A DNA stretch of 64,000 nt, taken from positions 1,426,001 through 1,490,000 of the forward strand of contig NZ_JARBWD010000001.1 of assembly GCF_030140925.1 (NCBI RefSeq). Reading direction: 5' to 3'. Positions 9,000 to 18,678 of this stretch are shown here, piece after piece. Made by a program: the position numbers and the translations under genes. A model generated the notes under the pieces. That model was not told the DNA's origin. It saw only the letters and a list, made by a program, of their open reading frames with translations, and searched no databases. Numbering within the stretch: the stretch's first letter is position 1; the number at the start of each line of letters is the position of its first letter. This DNA comes from Parerythrobacter aestuarii. Lineage in GTDB: Bacteria > Pseudomonadota > Alphaproteobacteria > Sphingomonadales > Sphingomonadaceae.

Positions 9000-11510
9000 A
9001 TGAAGTATTCGCTGTTCGCCAGCACGGCGCTTGCTGCCTGTGCATTCGTTTCCGCTCCGGCCATAGCGCAAGACGCAGATACGGCTGCGGAGCCGGAAGT
9101 CGATGACAACATCATCATCGTGACCGCAACCCGCCGCGCCGAAGACGTGCAGGATATCCCTCTGGCGGTGACTGCAGTCAGCCCGGCGCAGCTCGATCGC
9201 CAGGGTGTCGTCAACGTCCAGAACATAACCTCGGTCTCGCCGAGTTTCTCGACCTCGAACGCCCAGCTGGCTTCGGGCTCGGTCGTGCTGCGTATCCGTG
9301 GTGTTGGTACGACCTCCAACAACATCGGCTTCGAAAGCGCGGTCGGTATTTTCATCGACGGTGCCTACCAGTCGCGTCCGGGCGTTGCACTGAGCGAGTT
9401 TGTCGACGTCGAGCGCGTCGAAGTACTGCGCGGCCCGCAAGGCACGCTGTTCGGGCGCAACACCTCGGCCGGTGCACTCAACATCACCAACCGTCGTCCC
9501 GACCTGAGCGAGTTCGGCGGCTTTGCCAACGCTACCTACGGCAATCGCGACCTGCTGAGCATCCAGGGCGCAGTGAACCTGCCGGTGGTGCAGGATAGCG
9601 TGGCCGTTCGCCTGACCGGTGCCTATCGCGAGCGCGATGGCTACTACACCTTGCTGAATGGCGCAGGCCAGGAGATCGGCGAGTCCAATGGCGCAGACCA
9701 GTTCCTCGTCCGTGGTCAGGTCGGTTGGGAAACCGACAGCGGAATCAAGGGCCGTATCATCGCCGACTACGCCGAGAGCAACGCGCCCTTCGGTGCAGCG
9801 CTGGAAGTACTGCAATCGCCGGTCGAAACCTTCGGTCTGTTCGCTGCAGTCGGTCTGGGTGCACGCGGCGGCATGTCCGGCCCGGTCGTGGCAACCGATC
9901 CATTCGACACCACCACCGCACAGGCTGCTGCCGATAGCCGCATTGCAACTGTCAGCTTTGAACCGATCACCAAGGTTGAAAACTGGGGTATCACCGGCGA
10001 GCTGGAAATTCCGCTCGGTGCAGCGGCAGACCTTATCTACATCGGTTCCTATCGCAGCTTCAGCTCGTTCGAAGCCTATGACTCCGACTTCTCGGGCCTC
10101 GACGTGTTCAGCGTGACGGGCAACGTCACCGACATCGAAACCATGACCCACGAACTGCGCGTGCAGGGCGATGCATGGGGCGGCCGCCTGGAATGGCTGG
10201 TCGGAGCCTATTACTCCGATGAAGATATCACCCAGGCCGCTTCGTTTGAGCTTGGCGAGGACTATGGCGAGCTGATTGGTGCATTGTTCTTCGCGCCGAC
10301 CGGCGGTGCCCTGGGTGCCAACCCGCTGACCCTGCTATCGGGCGGTGTCGACCCGGCTGGCACGACCAACACCAACCTTTACAGCCAGAGCAGCAAGAGC
10401 TGGTCGCTGTTCACCCACAACACGCTCGAAATCACCGACGGCCTGGATTTCACCGTGGGCCTTCGCTACTCGGATGAGAGCAAGGATGGTGCGTTTGCGC
10501 AGGGCAACAACAGCAATACGATCTGTCCGGCGATTCTTGCGTCGATCGGCGCAGGTGCGGTTCCGGCTCCGCTGATCCCGAACGTTTTCGGTACCGGCTG
10601 CTTCGCCTTTACTGCTCCGGCTGATCTTCCGGCTGCAGCAGTGTTCCCGCTGCCACGCACCTTCGCTGGTGAGTTTAGCGACAGCGAACTGATCTACACC
10701 GTCAAACTCGCCTACGAGTTTGCCGCCCCGATCAACGTCTACGCCAGCTTCACTCACGGCTATAAGTCGGGCGGGTTCAACCTCGATTCCACTGCTGCTG
10801 CTGGCGGTGCCGATCCGCGCTTCGCATCGGAAGAAGTCGATGCCTATGAAATTGGCATGAAGGCACGCCTGCTGGATAATGCGGTCACGCTCAATGTCGC
10901 CGCATTCCGTGAGGAATTCAGCAACTTCCAGGTGCTCGAGTTCACCGGTGCGCAGTTCACCACGTTCAACGTTCCGAAGGCCAACACCCAGGGTGTTGAA
11001 ATCGAATCGACCATCCGGCCGAACGACAACTTCACCTTCAACCTCGGCCTGACCTACACCGACGCCGCCTATCCGGCAGATTGTGCGGGCACGCTGACGT
11101 CGCCGAACGTCCTCGCGCTTTGCGGCAACTCGCTGACCAACGCTCCGGAATTCGTGGGTATCGCCGGCGGCCTGTACGAGACGGAGATCGGCAACTCGCT
11201 GCGCGTCTTCATCAACGGCCAGGTACGCATGGAGAGCGATCGCCGGACGTCGACCCAGGCGGTCGATCCTTCGAACCTCGCTGCACGTATTCCGGTTCCG
11301 TTCGACCAGCAGGATGGCAATGTGAAGATCAACCTGCGGGCCGGTCTTGGCGATATCGACAAGGCGTGGACGATCGAGGCTTGGGCGACCAACATCACCA
11401 ACCAGATCACCCGCGGCGTGACCTTCAACACCGTGCTGCGTTCGGGCTCCCGGTCGGCGTTCATCCAGGAACCGCGCAGCTACGGCCTGACGGTACGCAC
11501 CCAGTTCTAA
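9000..11510 (+). CDS. TonB-dependent receptor
   Basis: Outer-membrane active transporter of 836 residues that imports a ligand using energy from TonB-ExbBD. It has a signal peptide (MKYSLFASTALAACAF, cleavage near PAIAQ), a TonB-box-like segment NIIIVTATRR, and a plug domain containing VEVLRGPQGTLFGRNTSAG. A 22-strand barrel follows and ends in aromatic QF. ATG 9000 is preceded by AGAGAGGA; the upstream in-frame start at 8961 would break the signal peptide. The receptor type is the broad one common in sphingomonads, where ligands range from siderophores to plant sugars and aromatics. Its divergent partner GH42 points to a galactoside-containing oligosaccharide, but that is inference. Confidence 0.95.
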   Translation: MKYSLFASTALAACAFVSAPAIAQDADTAAEPEVDDNIIIVTATRRAEDVQDIPLAVTAVSPAQLDRQGVVNVQNITSVSPSFSTSNAQLASGSVVLRIRGVGTTSNNIGFESAVGIFIDGAYQSRPGVALSEFVDVERVEVLRGPQGTLFGRNTSAGALNITNRRPDLSEFGGFANATYGNRDLLSIQGAVNLPVVQDSVAVRLTGAYRERDGYYTLLNGAGQEIGESNGADQFLVRGQVGWETDSGIKGRIIADYAESNAPFGAALEVLQSPVETFGLFAAVGLGARGGMSGPVVATDPFDTTTAQAAADSRIATVSFEPITKVENWGITGELEIPLGAAADLIYIGSYRSFSSFEAYDSDFSGLDVFSVTGNVTDIETMTHELRVQGDAWGGRLEWLVGAYYSDEDITQAASFELGEDYGELIGALFFAPTGGALGANPLTLLSGGVDPAGTTNTNLYSQSSKSWSLFTHNTLEITDGLDFTVGLRYSDESKDGAFAQGNNSNTICPAILASIGAGAVPAPLIPNVFGTGCFAFTAPADLPAAAVFPLPRTFAGEFSDSELIYTVKLAYEFAAPINVYASFTHGYKSGGFNLDSTAAAGGADPRFASEEVDAYEIGMKARLLDNAVTLNVAAFREEFSNFQVLEFTGAQFTTFNVPKANTQGVEIESTIRPNDNFTFNLGLTYTDAAYPADCAGTLTSPNVLALCGNSLTNAPEFVGIAGGLYETEIGNSLRVFINGQVRMESDRRTSTQAVDPSNLAARIPVPFDQQDGNVKINLRAGLGDIDKAWTIEAWATNITNQITRGVTFNTVLRSGSRSAFIQEPRSYGLTVRTQF

Positions 11511-11534
11511 GGCATCTCGCCTGAACAAATCGAG

Positions 11535-11566
11535 CGGCCGCTCGCACCTGCAGGTGCGGGCGGCCG
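11535..11566 (+). terminator. terminator-like hairpin after the TonB receptor
   Basis: Long GC-rich dyad CGGCCGC-(T)-CGCACCT / AGGTGCG-(G)-GCGGCCG with very little loop, followed by TTGCATTT. The stem is strong but the T tract is weak. It sits 25 bases after the receptor stop. Confidence 0.65.
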
Positions 11567-11626
11567 TTGCATTTGTGGCAAGCAAATGGCTTGTCGCGCC
11601 CGCTCGCTGCAACTAGGCAGGCGCGC

Positions 11627-12757
11627 ATGAAAACAACAGGTCGTCCCGTGATCTCCGCTACCGGGCTCTTCACGCCGGCGGAATCGATCACCAATGAAGA
11701 GCTTGTCGCTGCGTTCAACGCCTATGTCGACAAGCACAATGCCGAACACGCTGATGCCATCGCGGCAGGCGCGATAGTGCCGCTGGAACACAGTTCGGTG
11801 GAATTCATCGAGAAAGCGAGCGGGATCAAGGCGCGCTATGTGCTTAACAAGGCGCCAATTATCGATCCCGATGTGATGGAGCCCCGCCACCGCGAGCGGA
11901 GCAACGACGAGCTTTCGCTGATGGCGGAAATCGGGGTCGCAGCCTGCCAACAGGCTTTGGAGCGGGCAGGGCGCGATCCGGCAGACGTCGACGCCGTTCT
12001 GTGCGCAGCATCGAACATGCAGCGCCCCTATCCGGCGATGGCGATTGAGATCCAGCAGGCGCTCGGCATCGAGGGCTTCGGCTTCGATATGAATGTTGCG
12101 TGCTCTTCCGCCACATTCGGGATCCAGACGGCTGCAGACTATATCCGCGCAGGCAATGCCAGAAGCGTCTTGGTGGTGAGCCCGGAAATCACTTCCGGTC
12201 ACCTCAACTGGCGCGACCGCGACAGCCATTTCATCTTCGGTGACGTGGCGACTGCAGTTCTGGTCGAGGATGTGGCAATCGCTCCGGCCGAACATTGGGA
12301 TATTGTCGGCACCAAGCTTAAGACTGTTTTCTCCAACAACATTCGCAACAACTTCGGCTTCCTAAACCGTGCCCACCCCGAGAGTCACGGCAGCGATGAC
12401 AAACTTTTTGTCCAGGAAGGGCGGAAAGTCTTCAAGGAAGTCGTGCCCATGGTGGCGCAGATGATCGTCGATGAATCGGAGCGGCTGGGGATTGAGCCGA
12501 CCACACTGCGCCGGTTGTGGTTGCATCAGGCCAACACCGGAATGAACCGCCTGATTGCGCATCGGGTGCTGGGCCATGAAGCGAATGAGGATGAGAGCCC
12601 AACGGTGCTGGACACCTATGCCAATACCTCCAGCGCCGGGTCGATTATCGCGTTCCATCGCCATTCGCAGGACCTCGTGCCGGGCGATACCGGGCTGATC
12701 TGCAGCTTCGGTGCCGGCTATTCTGCTGGAACGGTGTTTGTCCGCAAGGCTGGTTGA
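11627..12757 (+). CDS. beta-ketoacyl-ACP synthase III (FabH-like, long-form)
   Basis: Decarboxylating condensing enzyme that joins an acyl-CoA to malonyl-ACP. The KAS III triad is clear: Cys in NVACSSATFG (C159), His in WLHQANTGMN (H300) and Asn in TYANTSSAG (N333). At 376 residues it is longer than housekeeping FabH (about 320) and resembles the subgroup represented by Pseudomonas PA3286, which accepts medium-chain acyl-CoA such as octanoyl-CoA. That assignment rests on length and motif style only. ATG 11627 follows AGGCAGG. The next genes make phosphatidylethanolamine, so a lipid role fits. An alternative is a specialised KAS III for a secondary lipid. Confidence 0.88.
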   Translation: MKTTGRPVISATGLFTPAESITNEELVAAFNAYVDKHNAEHADAIAAGAIVPLEHSSVEFIEKASGIKARYVLNKAPIIDPDVMEPRHRERSNDELSLMAEIGVAACQQALERAGRDPADVDAVLCAASNMQRPYPAMAIEIQQALGIEGFGFDMNVACSSATFGIQTAADYIRAGNARSVLVVSPEITSGHLNWRDRDSHFIFGDVATAVLVEDVAIAPAEHWDIVGTKLKTVFSNNIRNNFGFLNRAHPESHGSDDKLFVQEGRKVFKEVVPMVAQMIVDESERLGIEPTTLRRLWLHQANTGMNRLIAHRVLGHEANEDESPTVLDTYANTSSAGSIIAFHRHSQDLVPGDTGLICSFGAGYSAGTVFVRKAG

Positions 12758-12820
12758 CCGCAGCAATGCTTGCTGCGGTTTTGCTTGTCCGCATCTCTCA
12801 CACTTCCTAGGTATCCTCGC

Positions 12821-13570
12821 ATGGCAAATGATCTGCTCGATAATAAGGGACGCGGCGAGGCCGGCTGGAGCTGGCCCGCAATTCACCCCGAAGGGCGCAA
12901 ATACGGTATCGTGGTCGGCATTGTCTCGATCGTCACGGCATTGCTCGCATGGGAAACTATTGCGTGGCCGCTGGCTTTCCTGACGCTTGGCGTACTGGCG
13001 TTTTTCCGTGATCCCGAGCGCGTGGTCCCGCAGGACGAAAAGGCGATCGTGTCGCCTGCAGACGGCATGGTTTCTCTCATCAGCGTTGTGCCGCCTCCGC
13101 CGGAACTGGTCGGCGAGGATAGCGCCGGCAATCCGGGACTTGGTAGTGACCCGGTCACGCGAATTTCGATCTTCATGAGCGTGTTCGATGTACACATCAA
13201 TCGCGCGCCAGTCGCTGGCCAGGTCAGCCGCCTGGTGTATGTGCCGGGCAAATTCCTCAATGCCGATCTCGACAAGGCCAGCGAGGAGAATGAACGCCAG
13301 CACTTGCTGGTAACCCGGGGCGATGGTGTGCAGATTGGCTTCACACAGATCGCCGGATTGGTTGCGCGCCGCATCATCCCGTTCGTGAAGCAAGGCGATA
13401 TCGTTGGTGTCGGGCAGCGTATCGGACTGATCCGTTTCGGCAGCCGTGTCGATGTCTATTTGCCGGCCGGCACATCACCTGCGGTGATTCTGGGGCAGAA
13501 GATGATCGCCGGTGAAACCGTGCTGGCCTACCTTGGTGAAGACAAGCTGATCGAAGGTGCGGCGCAGTGA
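12821..13570 (+). CDS. psd: phosphatidylserine decarboxylase
   Basis: Pyruvoyl-dependent inner-membrane enzyme converting phosphatidylserine to phosphatidylethanolamine. At 249 residues it is the short form usual in alphaproteobacteria. There are N-terminal hydrophobic segments (about 29-62), the conserved FFRDPER motif, the active-site histidine region [10 protein letters not shown] (H125), and the self-cleavage site RFGSR (G207/S208), where Ser becomes the pyruvoyl group. The gene overlaps pssA by four bases (GTGA), so the two steps are made together. Start ATG 12821 was chosen by alignment to the usual N-terminus; no strong ribosome-binding site is visible. Confidence 0.95.
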   Translation: MANDLLDNKGRGEAGWSWPAIHPEGRKYGIVVGIVSIVTALLAWETIAWPLAFLTLGVLAFFRDPERVVPQDEKAIVSPADGMVSLISVVPPPPELVGEDSAGNPGLGSDPVTRISIFMSVFDVHINRAPVAGQVSRLVYVPGKFLNADLDKASEENERQHLLVTRGDGVQIGFTQIAGLVARRIIPFVKQGDIVGVGQRIGLIRFGSRVDVYLPAGTSPAVILGQKMIAGETVLAYLGEDKLIEGAAQ

Positions 13571-14382
13571 GCAAGGAGGGAGCGCGGCTCGGGCCAAAGG
13601 CGGCCGAGGACGAGCTCCCTGAAACGGGGAGGGGCAAAGGATTGAGCCTGCGGGCCGTCCTGCCCAATGCTATCACCGTTGCCGCGCTATGCGCCGGACT
13701 GACCGGGATCCGTTTTGCGATTGCCGGGGACTGGAAGTCGGCTGTGCTGGCGATTGTGCTCGCCGGCATGCTTGACGGGATCGACGGTCGGATCGCGCGC
13801 CTGCTCAAAGCACAAACACGGTTTGGTGCCGAACTCGACAGCCTCGCTGATTCGCTGTCATTTGGGATGGCGCCAGCGATCGTGCTCTATTTGTGGTCTT
13901 TGCAGGAATTGCCGCGACTTGGGTGGTTTGCCGCGCTGGCTTTCGCTGTGGCTTGCGCGCTTCGACTGGCGCGTTTCAACGCTCAGATCGATGTCGACGA
14001 GCAACCCCACAAGTCTGCCGGTTTCCTGACCGGAGTGCCTGCACCTGCTGGTGCAGGCCTAGCCTTTACTCCGGTCTATCTCTGGATCGCGACGGAAAAC
14101 GAGCTATTCCGCGATCCCTTGATCGTGGGTCCGTGGATGGCAGTCATCGCCGTGCTCATGATTTCCAACATGGCGACCTTTAGCTGGAGTTCGATCCGCC
14201 CCCGGCGGTCAATCAGGCTTGAAGTCATCTTTTTTGCCGGCTTGTTGTTTACCGCCTTGCTGGTCGAGCCATGGTGGACCCTGGCAACAATCTGTCTCGG
14301 TTATCTCGCCCTCATGCCTTTGGCTCTGGTTCGATACGGCAAGGTCAAGCAGCAACGCAGAGACGCGGCGACGGGCGGCTGA
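13567..14382 (+). CDS. pssA: CDP-diacylglycerol--serine O-phosphatidyltransferase
   Basis: Integral membrane enzyme of 271 residues that makes phosphatidylserine from CDP-diacylglycerol and serine, supplying Psd. It has the CDP-alcohol phosphotransferase signature [14 protein letters not shown] followed by [10 protein letters not shown], i.e. DGxxxxRxAR...GxxxDxxxD, and about eight hydrophobic segments. The start is GTG 13567 inside the psd stop, with CGCAGTGAGCAAGGAGG around it. The 3' end overlaps a small convergent gene by about 38 bases. Confidence 0.95.
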   Translation: MSKEGARLGPKAAEDELPETGRGKGLSLRAVLPNAITVAALCAGLTGIRFAIAGDWKSAVLAIVLAGMLDGIDGRIARLLKAQTRFGAELDSLADSLSFGMAPAIVLYLWSLQELPRLGWFAALAFAVACALRLARFNAQIDVDEQPHKSAGFLTGVPAPAGAGLAFTPVYLWIATENELFRDPLIVGPWMAVIAVLMISNMATFSWSSIRPRRSIRLEVIFFAGLLFTALLVEPWWTLATICLGYLALMPLALVRYGKVKQQRRDAATGG

Positions 14383-14581
14383 TCGCGCGCTTCGGGGCGT
14401 GTTCGCGGGTCCAGACCGAAAATTCTACAGTCCTGACCGTTACAGGCCGGTCTGCAAGACGGACCAGCTGTGCTTGGAGATCACGGTAGGCGTTGCGTCC
14501 GCGCAGCCAGGAATCGCACAGCGAAACGGCAGCGAAAAGGCTGACAGCGCTAAAGAGGGTTACGAGGGAGAGGAGTAGCAT
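14345..14581 (-). CDS. small single-pass membrane protein, unknown function
   Basis: A 78-residue protein. The N-terminal hydrophobic helix MLLLSLVTLFSAVSLFAAVSL is followed by the positively charged DSWLRGRNAYRDLQAQL, so it should be anchored with the tail in the cytoplasm (positive-inside rule). The composition is protein-like up to about residue 55; the last 20 residues overlap the end of pssA on the other strand. No strong ribosome-binding site is seen (AAAGAAAGACGAAGAC before ATG). I do not recognise the family. Confidence 0.55.
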   Translation of the reverse strand: MLLLSLVTLFSAVSLFAAVSLCDSWLRGRNAYRDLQAQLVRLADRPVTVRTVEFSVWTREHAPKRAISRPSPRLCVAA

Positions 14582-14925
14582 GTCTTCGTCTTTCTTTCTG
14601 TCAGCAACCCTGTTGAGGGGTTGTGGATATGTTGGGGAAACTCCTCGGCATCCCAGTTGTTCCCGTTGCGTTCCTTGTTCCATCTATGTTCCGCTTGGTC
14701 AAGCCCGAAAATTCCTGCTTTGTTCTTGCCGCTTGATGAGCAGGCCAATTTAGGGCTGGATTTCTGCCCCTGTGCCCTCTAATGGCCCGCGCATTCGCGG
14801 TTCATCGCGGGCATTCCGCCCAACAGAGCCATGAAAATCCACATGGAGAGCACACATACCGGTGCCGCAGCGGGATATCCGCACGGTTCCAGCTTTCCAG
14901 AGGCATAACCGGAAAGGAAATACCT
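14582..14925 (+). promoter_or_regulatory. rpsB upstream and leader region
   Basis: These 344 bases hold no convincing gene. The left 170 bases are AT-richer than the surroundings and probably contain the rpsB promoter; I cannot name the -35/-10 with confidence. The right part (14780-14925) can fold, e.g. GCCCGCG-CATTCGCGGTTCAT-CGCGGGC at about 14785-14811. Such a leader would suit autogenous control by S2, which is known for rpsB in other bacteria but not shown here. Confidence 0.35.
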
Positions 14926-15663
14926 ATGGCGGCTCCTACCGTCACCATGCAGCAATTGATCGAGGCCGGCGCACACTTCGGCCACCAGACCCACCGCTGG
15001 AACCCGCGGATGAAGCCGTATATCTTCGGCGCCCGCAACGGTGTTCACATCATCGACCTGTCGCAGACCGTTCCGCTGATGGCGCGGGCGCTCGACTTCG
15101 TCGACGCTACCGCCAAGGCTGGCGGCAAGGTCCTGTTCGTCGGCACCAAGCGCCAGGCGCAGGAGCCGATCGCTGAAGCAGCTCGCGCTTCGGGCCAGCA
15201 TTTCGTCAACCACCGCTGGCTGGGCGGTATGCTCACCAACTGGAAGACGATTTCGCAGTCGATCAAGGAACTCAAGACCCTCGAGGAAAAGCTGTCGGGT
15301 GACACCCACGGCCTGACCAAGAAGGAAATCCTCCAGCTGACCCGCAAGCGCGACAAGCTCAACCTGTCGCTCGGCGGTATCCGTGACATGGGCGGCGTTC
15401 CCGACGTGATGATCGTGATCGACGCGAACAAGGAAGACCTTGCGATCAAGGAAGCCAACGTGCTGGGTATCCCCGTCGTCGGCATCCTCGACAGCAATGT
15501 CGACCCGAGCGGCATCGCGTTCCCGGTGCCGGGCAATGACGACGCTGCGCGTGCCGTGCGCCTCTACTGCGATGCGTTTGCCCAGGCCGCCTCGAAGAAT
15601 GGCGGCGCTGGTAGCGATGTAGGCGAGATGGAAAACCCGCCGGCGGAAACCGCTGACGCCTAA
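14926..15663 (+). CDS. rpsB: 30S ribosomal protein S2
   Basis: Ribosomal protein of 245 residues in the small-subunit platform/head junction. It starts [27 protein letters not shown] and has the conserved blocks [29 protein letters not shown] and [16 protein letters not shown]. The start is ATG 14926 preceded by GGAAAGGAAA; the longer open frame from 14782 is the leader. It is followed by tsf at 94 bases, the classic rpsB-tsf order. Confidence 0.98.
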   Translation: MAAPTVTMQQLIEAGAHFGHQTHRWNPRMKPYIFGARNGVHIIDLSQTVPLMARALDFVDATAKAGGKVLFVGTKRQAQEPIAEAARASGQHFVNHRWLGGMLTNWKTISQSIKELKTLEEKLSGDTHGLTKKEILQLTRKRDKLNLSLGGIRDMGGVPDVMIVIDANKEDLAIKEANVLGIPVVGILDSNVDPSGIAFPVPGNDDAARAVRLYCDAFAQAASKNGGAGSDVGEMENPPAETADA

Positions 15664-15757
15664 GCGTCACCGAGCCGACACACTATCGCTCTAGCTGCCC
15701 GGGTCGAAACGCCGACCCGGGCGCAGACCCTCTTAAGTTTACCCAAGGAATTGAATC

Positions 15758-16684
15758 ATGGCTGGTTTCACTGCCGCTGATGTGAAGAAACTGCGCGAAA
15801 TGTCCGGCGCAGGCATGATGGACGCGAAGAAGGCGCTCGAAGAGACCGGCGGCGACCTCGAAGCCGCTGTCGACGCGCTGCGCGCTAAGGGCCTCGCTGC
15901 TGTCCAGAAGAAGTCGAGCCGTACGGCGGCTGAAGGCCTCGTCGGCGTTGCCGTCGAAGGCACGAAGGGCGTGGCTGTCGAAGTCAACTCGGAAACCGAC
16001 TTCGTTGCCAAGAACGAGCAGTTCCAGGACTTCGTCCGCAAGACCACTTCTGTCGCGCTTGGCGTGGATGGTGACGATATCGAAGCGCTCAAGGGTGCAG
16101 CGTACCCGGATGGCGGTACCGTCACTGACAAGCTGACCAATAACGTTGCTACCATCGGTGAGAACCAGCAGGTCCGCCGCATGAAGACCGTTTCGGTCGA
16201 GCAGGGCGCTATCGTGCCCTATATGCACAACGCTGCAGCGCCGAACCTCGGCAAGATCGGCGTGCTGGTTGCGCTCGAGTCGGACGCTTCGGCTGACGTG
16301 CTCGAGCCGCTCGGCAAGCAGCTGGCGATGCACATTGCTGCCGCGTTCCCGCAGGCGCTCGACGCCGATGGCCTCGATGCCGACCTGATCGCCCGCGAGC
16401 GCAAGATCGCTGCCGAAAAGGCTGCCGAAAGCGGCAAGCCGGCCGAAGTGCAGGAGAAGATGGTCGACGGCGCGATCAAGAAGTTCGCCAAGGAGAACGC
16501 ACTCCTCAGTCAGGTCTTCGTGATGGACAACAAAACCCCGATCGCAGACGTCGTCGCGGCGGCCGGCAAGGAAGCCGGCACCACGATCACGCTGAAGGAC
16601 TATGTCCGCTTCCAGCTCGGTGAAGGCATCGAGAAGGAAGAAAGCGATTTCGCTGCTGAAGTGGCTGCTGCCGTCAAGGGCTGA
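15758..16684 (+). CDS. tsf: translation elongation factor Ts
   Basis: Guanine-nucleotide exchange factor that recycles EF-Tu-GDP. At 308 residues it starts with the UBA-like domain [29 protein letters not shown]. It carries the EF-Tu contact TDFVAKN (in [13 protein letters not shown]) and ends with the dimerisation and C-terminal modules ([20 protein letters not shown]). CAAGGA precedes ATG 15758. It is probably co-transcribed with rpsB and ended by the hairpin at 16713. Confidence 0.98.
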   Translation: MAGFTAADVKKLREMSGAGMMDAKKALEETGGDLEAAVDALRAKGLAAVQKKSSRTAAEGLVGVAVEGTKGVAVEVNSETDFVAKNEQFQDFVRKTTSVALGVDGDDIEALKGAAYPDGGTVTDKLTNNVATIGENQQVRRMKTVSVEQGAIVPYMHNAAAPNLGKIGVLVALESDASADVLEPLGKQLAMHIAAAFPQALDADGLDADLIARERKIAAEKAAESGKPAEVQEKMVDGAIKKFAKENALLSQVFVMDNKTPIADVVAAAGKEAGTTITLKDYVRFQLGEGIEKEESDFAAEVAAAVKG

Positions 16685-16712
16685 GCGCACCTCACACCAC
16701 TGGAAATCGAGG

Positions 16713-16749
16713 CGGCCGCCGGACGAGAGTTCGGCGGCCGTTTGCGTTT
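16713..16749 (+). terminator. rho-independent terminator after tsf
   Basis: Nine-bp perfect stem CGGCCGCCG / CGGCGGCCG with a 10-base loop, followed by TTTGCGTTT. It lies between tsf and the convergent metallo-hydrolase gene. Confidence 0.8.
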
Positions 16750-16760
16750 GGCTCCGAAGG

Positions 16761-17828
16761 TTAGAGCCGCTCCTGAACCTCGATCCCATCTCCCTCCGGC
16801 TCCAGCGAAAACACCATCCCGCCTTCGCCTACGGTGATCTCGCCGTCGAAGTTGTCCTTCGCATCGCCGAGGAACGCCGGATAGATGAAGCTGGTCGGCA
16901 GTGGCGGGACCAGGTGAGAAAGCACCAGTCGCTTCACGCCTGCGGCCTGCGCGCTCTTCGCTGCGTCTTCGGGTGAAGCGTGATAGTCGAGGATGTCGCG
17001 GGTGATCTTGGCTGTGTTGGCTTGTCCACGCCGCTCCAGCGCAGCGGTCATCTTGCCGACCAGCCGGGGCTGCAGCGCGTCGTGGACGAGGATGTCGGCG
17101 CCCTTGGCCGCCTGCTCCAGAGTGGCTGACTTGGCCGCATCGCCGCTGATCACGATCGAACGCCCCTTGTAGTCGAAGCGATAGCCGACTGCCGGCTTCA
17201 CGGGGTCATGATCGACGCGGAAGGCCGTGATTTTCAGCCCATCGCTATCCAGCACCACCACAGGCGCATCGCCGGTGGCAAAGGGCATCGCCTGCGCGCC
17301 CCCGCCGGTAGGAGGGACGATTTCCTCGCCATGGTGCGCGATGCGATAGGTCTTGTCGGTGGCGTAGAAGGCGTTGAAGCCTTCGATGACCGTCTCGACC
17401 CCTTCGGGTCCATAGACGGGAAGCGGCGCGGTCGATGTGCCCTGGGTCCAGTAGAGCAGGGCGAGCGGCCCCATGCCATCGATATGGTCGGAATGAAAAT
17501 GCGTCAGCAGCACGCCGTCGAGGCCGGCAATGTCGAAGCCCATCAGCTGCAAATTGCGTGCGCCGCCTTCGCCGATATCGACGACAAAGGCCTGGTCACC
17601 TGCCACCACAACGTTGCACGGCCCGGCGCGATCGGGGTCGGGCAGGGGTGATCCGGTGCCGCACAGGAGCAGGTGCAGGCCGTCGTCCAGAACCATGGTA
17701 TTGCCGCCAACCCGCGCGTCGATGGCCCGGGCGAACAGCCATTCGCCGATGGGGCGCTGGAACACAGTCACCAAGCTCGCACCGACAACCAGCAGAGCCA
17801 ACGAGGCGAAAAGCAGTTTGCGTTTCAT
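16761..17828 (-). CDS. membrane-anchored or exported MBL-fold metallo-hydrolase
   Basis: Metallo-beta-lactamase-fold protein of 355 residues with the zinc motif THFHSDHIDG (H110, H112, D114, H115), later ligand Asp in VISGDAA and a C-terminal His in VLSHLVPP. This layout, with ALLYWTQG between, resembles arylsulfatase/RNase Z-like hydrolases. The N-terminus MKRKLLFASLALLVVGASL is a signal peptide or anchor without an obvious cleavage site, so it acts in or facing the periplasm. The substrate is unknown. It interrupts the usual tsf-pyrH neighbourhood on the opposite strand, so it is transcribed alone. Confidence 0.88.
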   Translation of the reverse strand: MKRKLLFASLALLVVGASLVTVFQRPIGEWLFARAIDARVGGNTMVLDDGLHLLLCGTGSPLPDPDRAGPCNVVVAGDQAFVVDIGEGGARNLQLMGFDIAGLDGVLLTHFHSDHIDGMGPLALLYWTQGTSTAPLPVYGPEGVETVIEGFNAFYATDKTYRIAHHGEEIVPPTGGGAQAMPFATGDAPVVVLDSDGLKITAFRVDHDPVKPAVGYRFDYKGRSIVISGDAAKSATLEQAAKGADILVHDALQPRLVGKMTAALERRGQANTAKITRDILDYHASPEDAAKSAQAAGVKRLVLSHLVPPLPTSFIYPAFLGDAKDNFDGEITVGEGGMVFSLEPEGDGIEVQERL

Positions 17829-17932
17829 GTCCTATCTCTCCCATCCACAGCGAGGCCTTTCCCTTTGCGCCACTGTAGCTTGCTCGCTAAGGGACTTGCC
17901 AGCCTGAACGCAACACGGATTCTGGAACACCC

Positions 17933-18649
17933 ATGCCCCTCAAATCTGCCAAGCGCATCCTCCTGAAACTTTCAGGCGAAGTGCTGATGGGCGACCAGCA
18001 GTTCGGGATTGATCCGTCCTTCGTGCTTGAACTGGCGAAGGAAGTGCAGGCGGCAAAGGATCAGGGCCTTCAGATCTGCCTCGTCATCGGTGGCGGCAAT
18101 ATCTTCCGCGGCATGGCAGGGGCGGCACAGGGGATGGACCGCGCACAGGCCGATTACATGGGCATGCTGGCGACGGTGATGAACGCGCTGGCGATGCAGA
18201 GCGCGCTGGAGCAGCTGGGCGTGCCGACCCGGGTACAGAGCGCGATCCAGATGGACCAGGTGTGCGAGCCGGTGATCCGTCGTCGGGCCGAACGGCACCT
18301 CGAGAAAGGCCGCGTGGTGATCTTCGCCGCCGGCGTCGGCGCACCCTATTTCACCACTGACAGCGGGGCGGCACTGCGGGCGGCCGAAATGCGTTGCGAC
18401 GCGCTGCTCAAGGGCACTAGCGTCGACGGGGTCTATGACAGCGATCCCAAGACCAATCCCGATGCAAAGCGCTACGATACGGTGGGTTACGGCAAAGTGC
18501 TGGCAGACAATTTGAAGGTCATGGATGCCTCCGCCGTGGCGCTGTGCCGCGACAATGATATTCCGATCGTCGTGTTCTCGATCCGCGAGAAGGGCAATCT
18601 TGCCCGCGTGCTTGCGGGCGAAGGCGTGCAGACGGTCGTGCAGAACTGA
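17933..18649 (+). CDS. pyrH: uridylate kinase (UMP kinase)
   Basis: Hexameric bacterial UMP kinase (238 residues, amino-acid-kinase fold) making UDP from UMP and ATP for pyrimidine nucleotide synthesis. The motifs are [13 protein letters not shown] at the N-terminus, [10 protein letters not shown] for the phosphate/nucleotide site, GTGxPYF-type [20 protein letters not shown], and [13 protein letters not shown]. The pyrH-frr-uppS-cdsA-dxr-rseP-bamA order that begins here is widely conserved. Confidence 0.98.
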   Translation: MPLKSAKRILLKLSGEVLMGDQQFGIDPSFVLELAKEVQAAKDQGLQICLVIGGGNIFRGMAGAAQGMDRAQADYMGMLATVMNALAMQSALEQLGVPTRVQSAIQMDQVCEPVIRRRAERHLEKGRVVIFAAGVGAPYFTTDSGAALRAAEMRCDALLKGTSVDGVYDSDPKTNPDAKRYDTVGYGKVLADNLKVMDASAVALCRDNDIPIVVFSIREKGNLARVLAGEGVQTVVQN

Positions 18650-18678
18650 CAAGACTTGAAGACCAGAGGAAATCTGAA

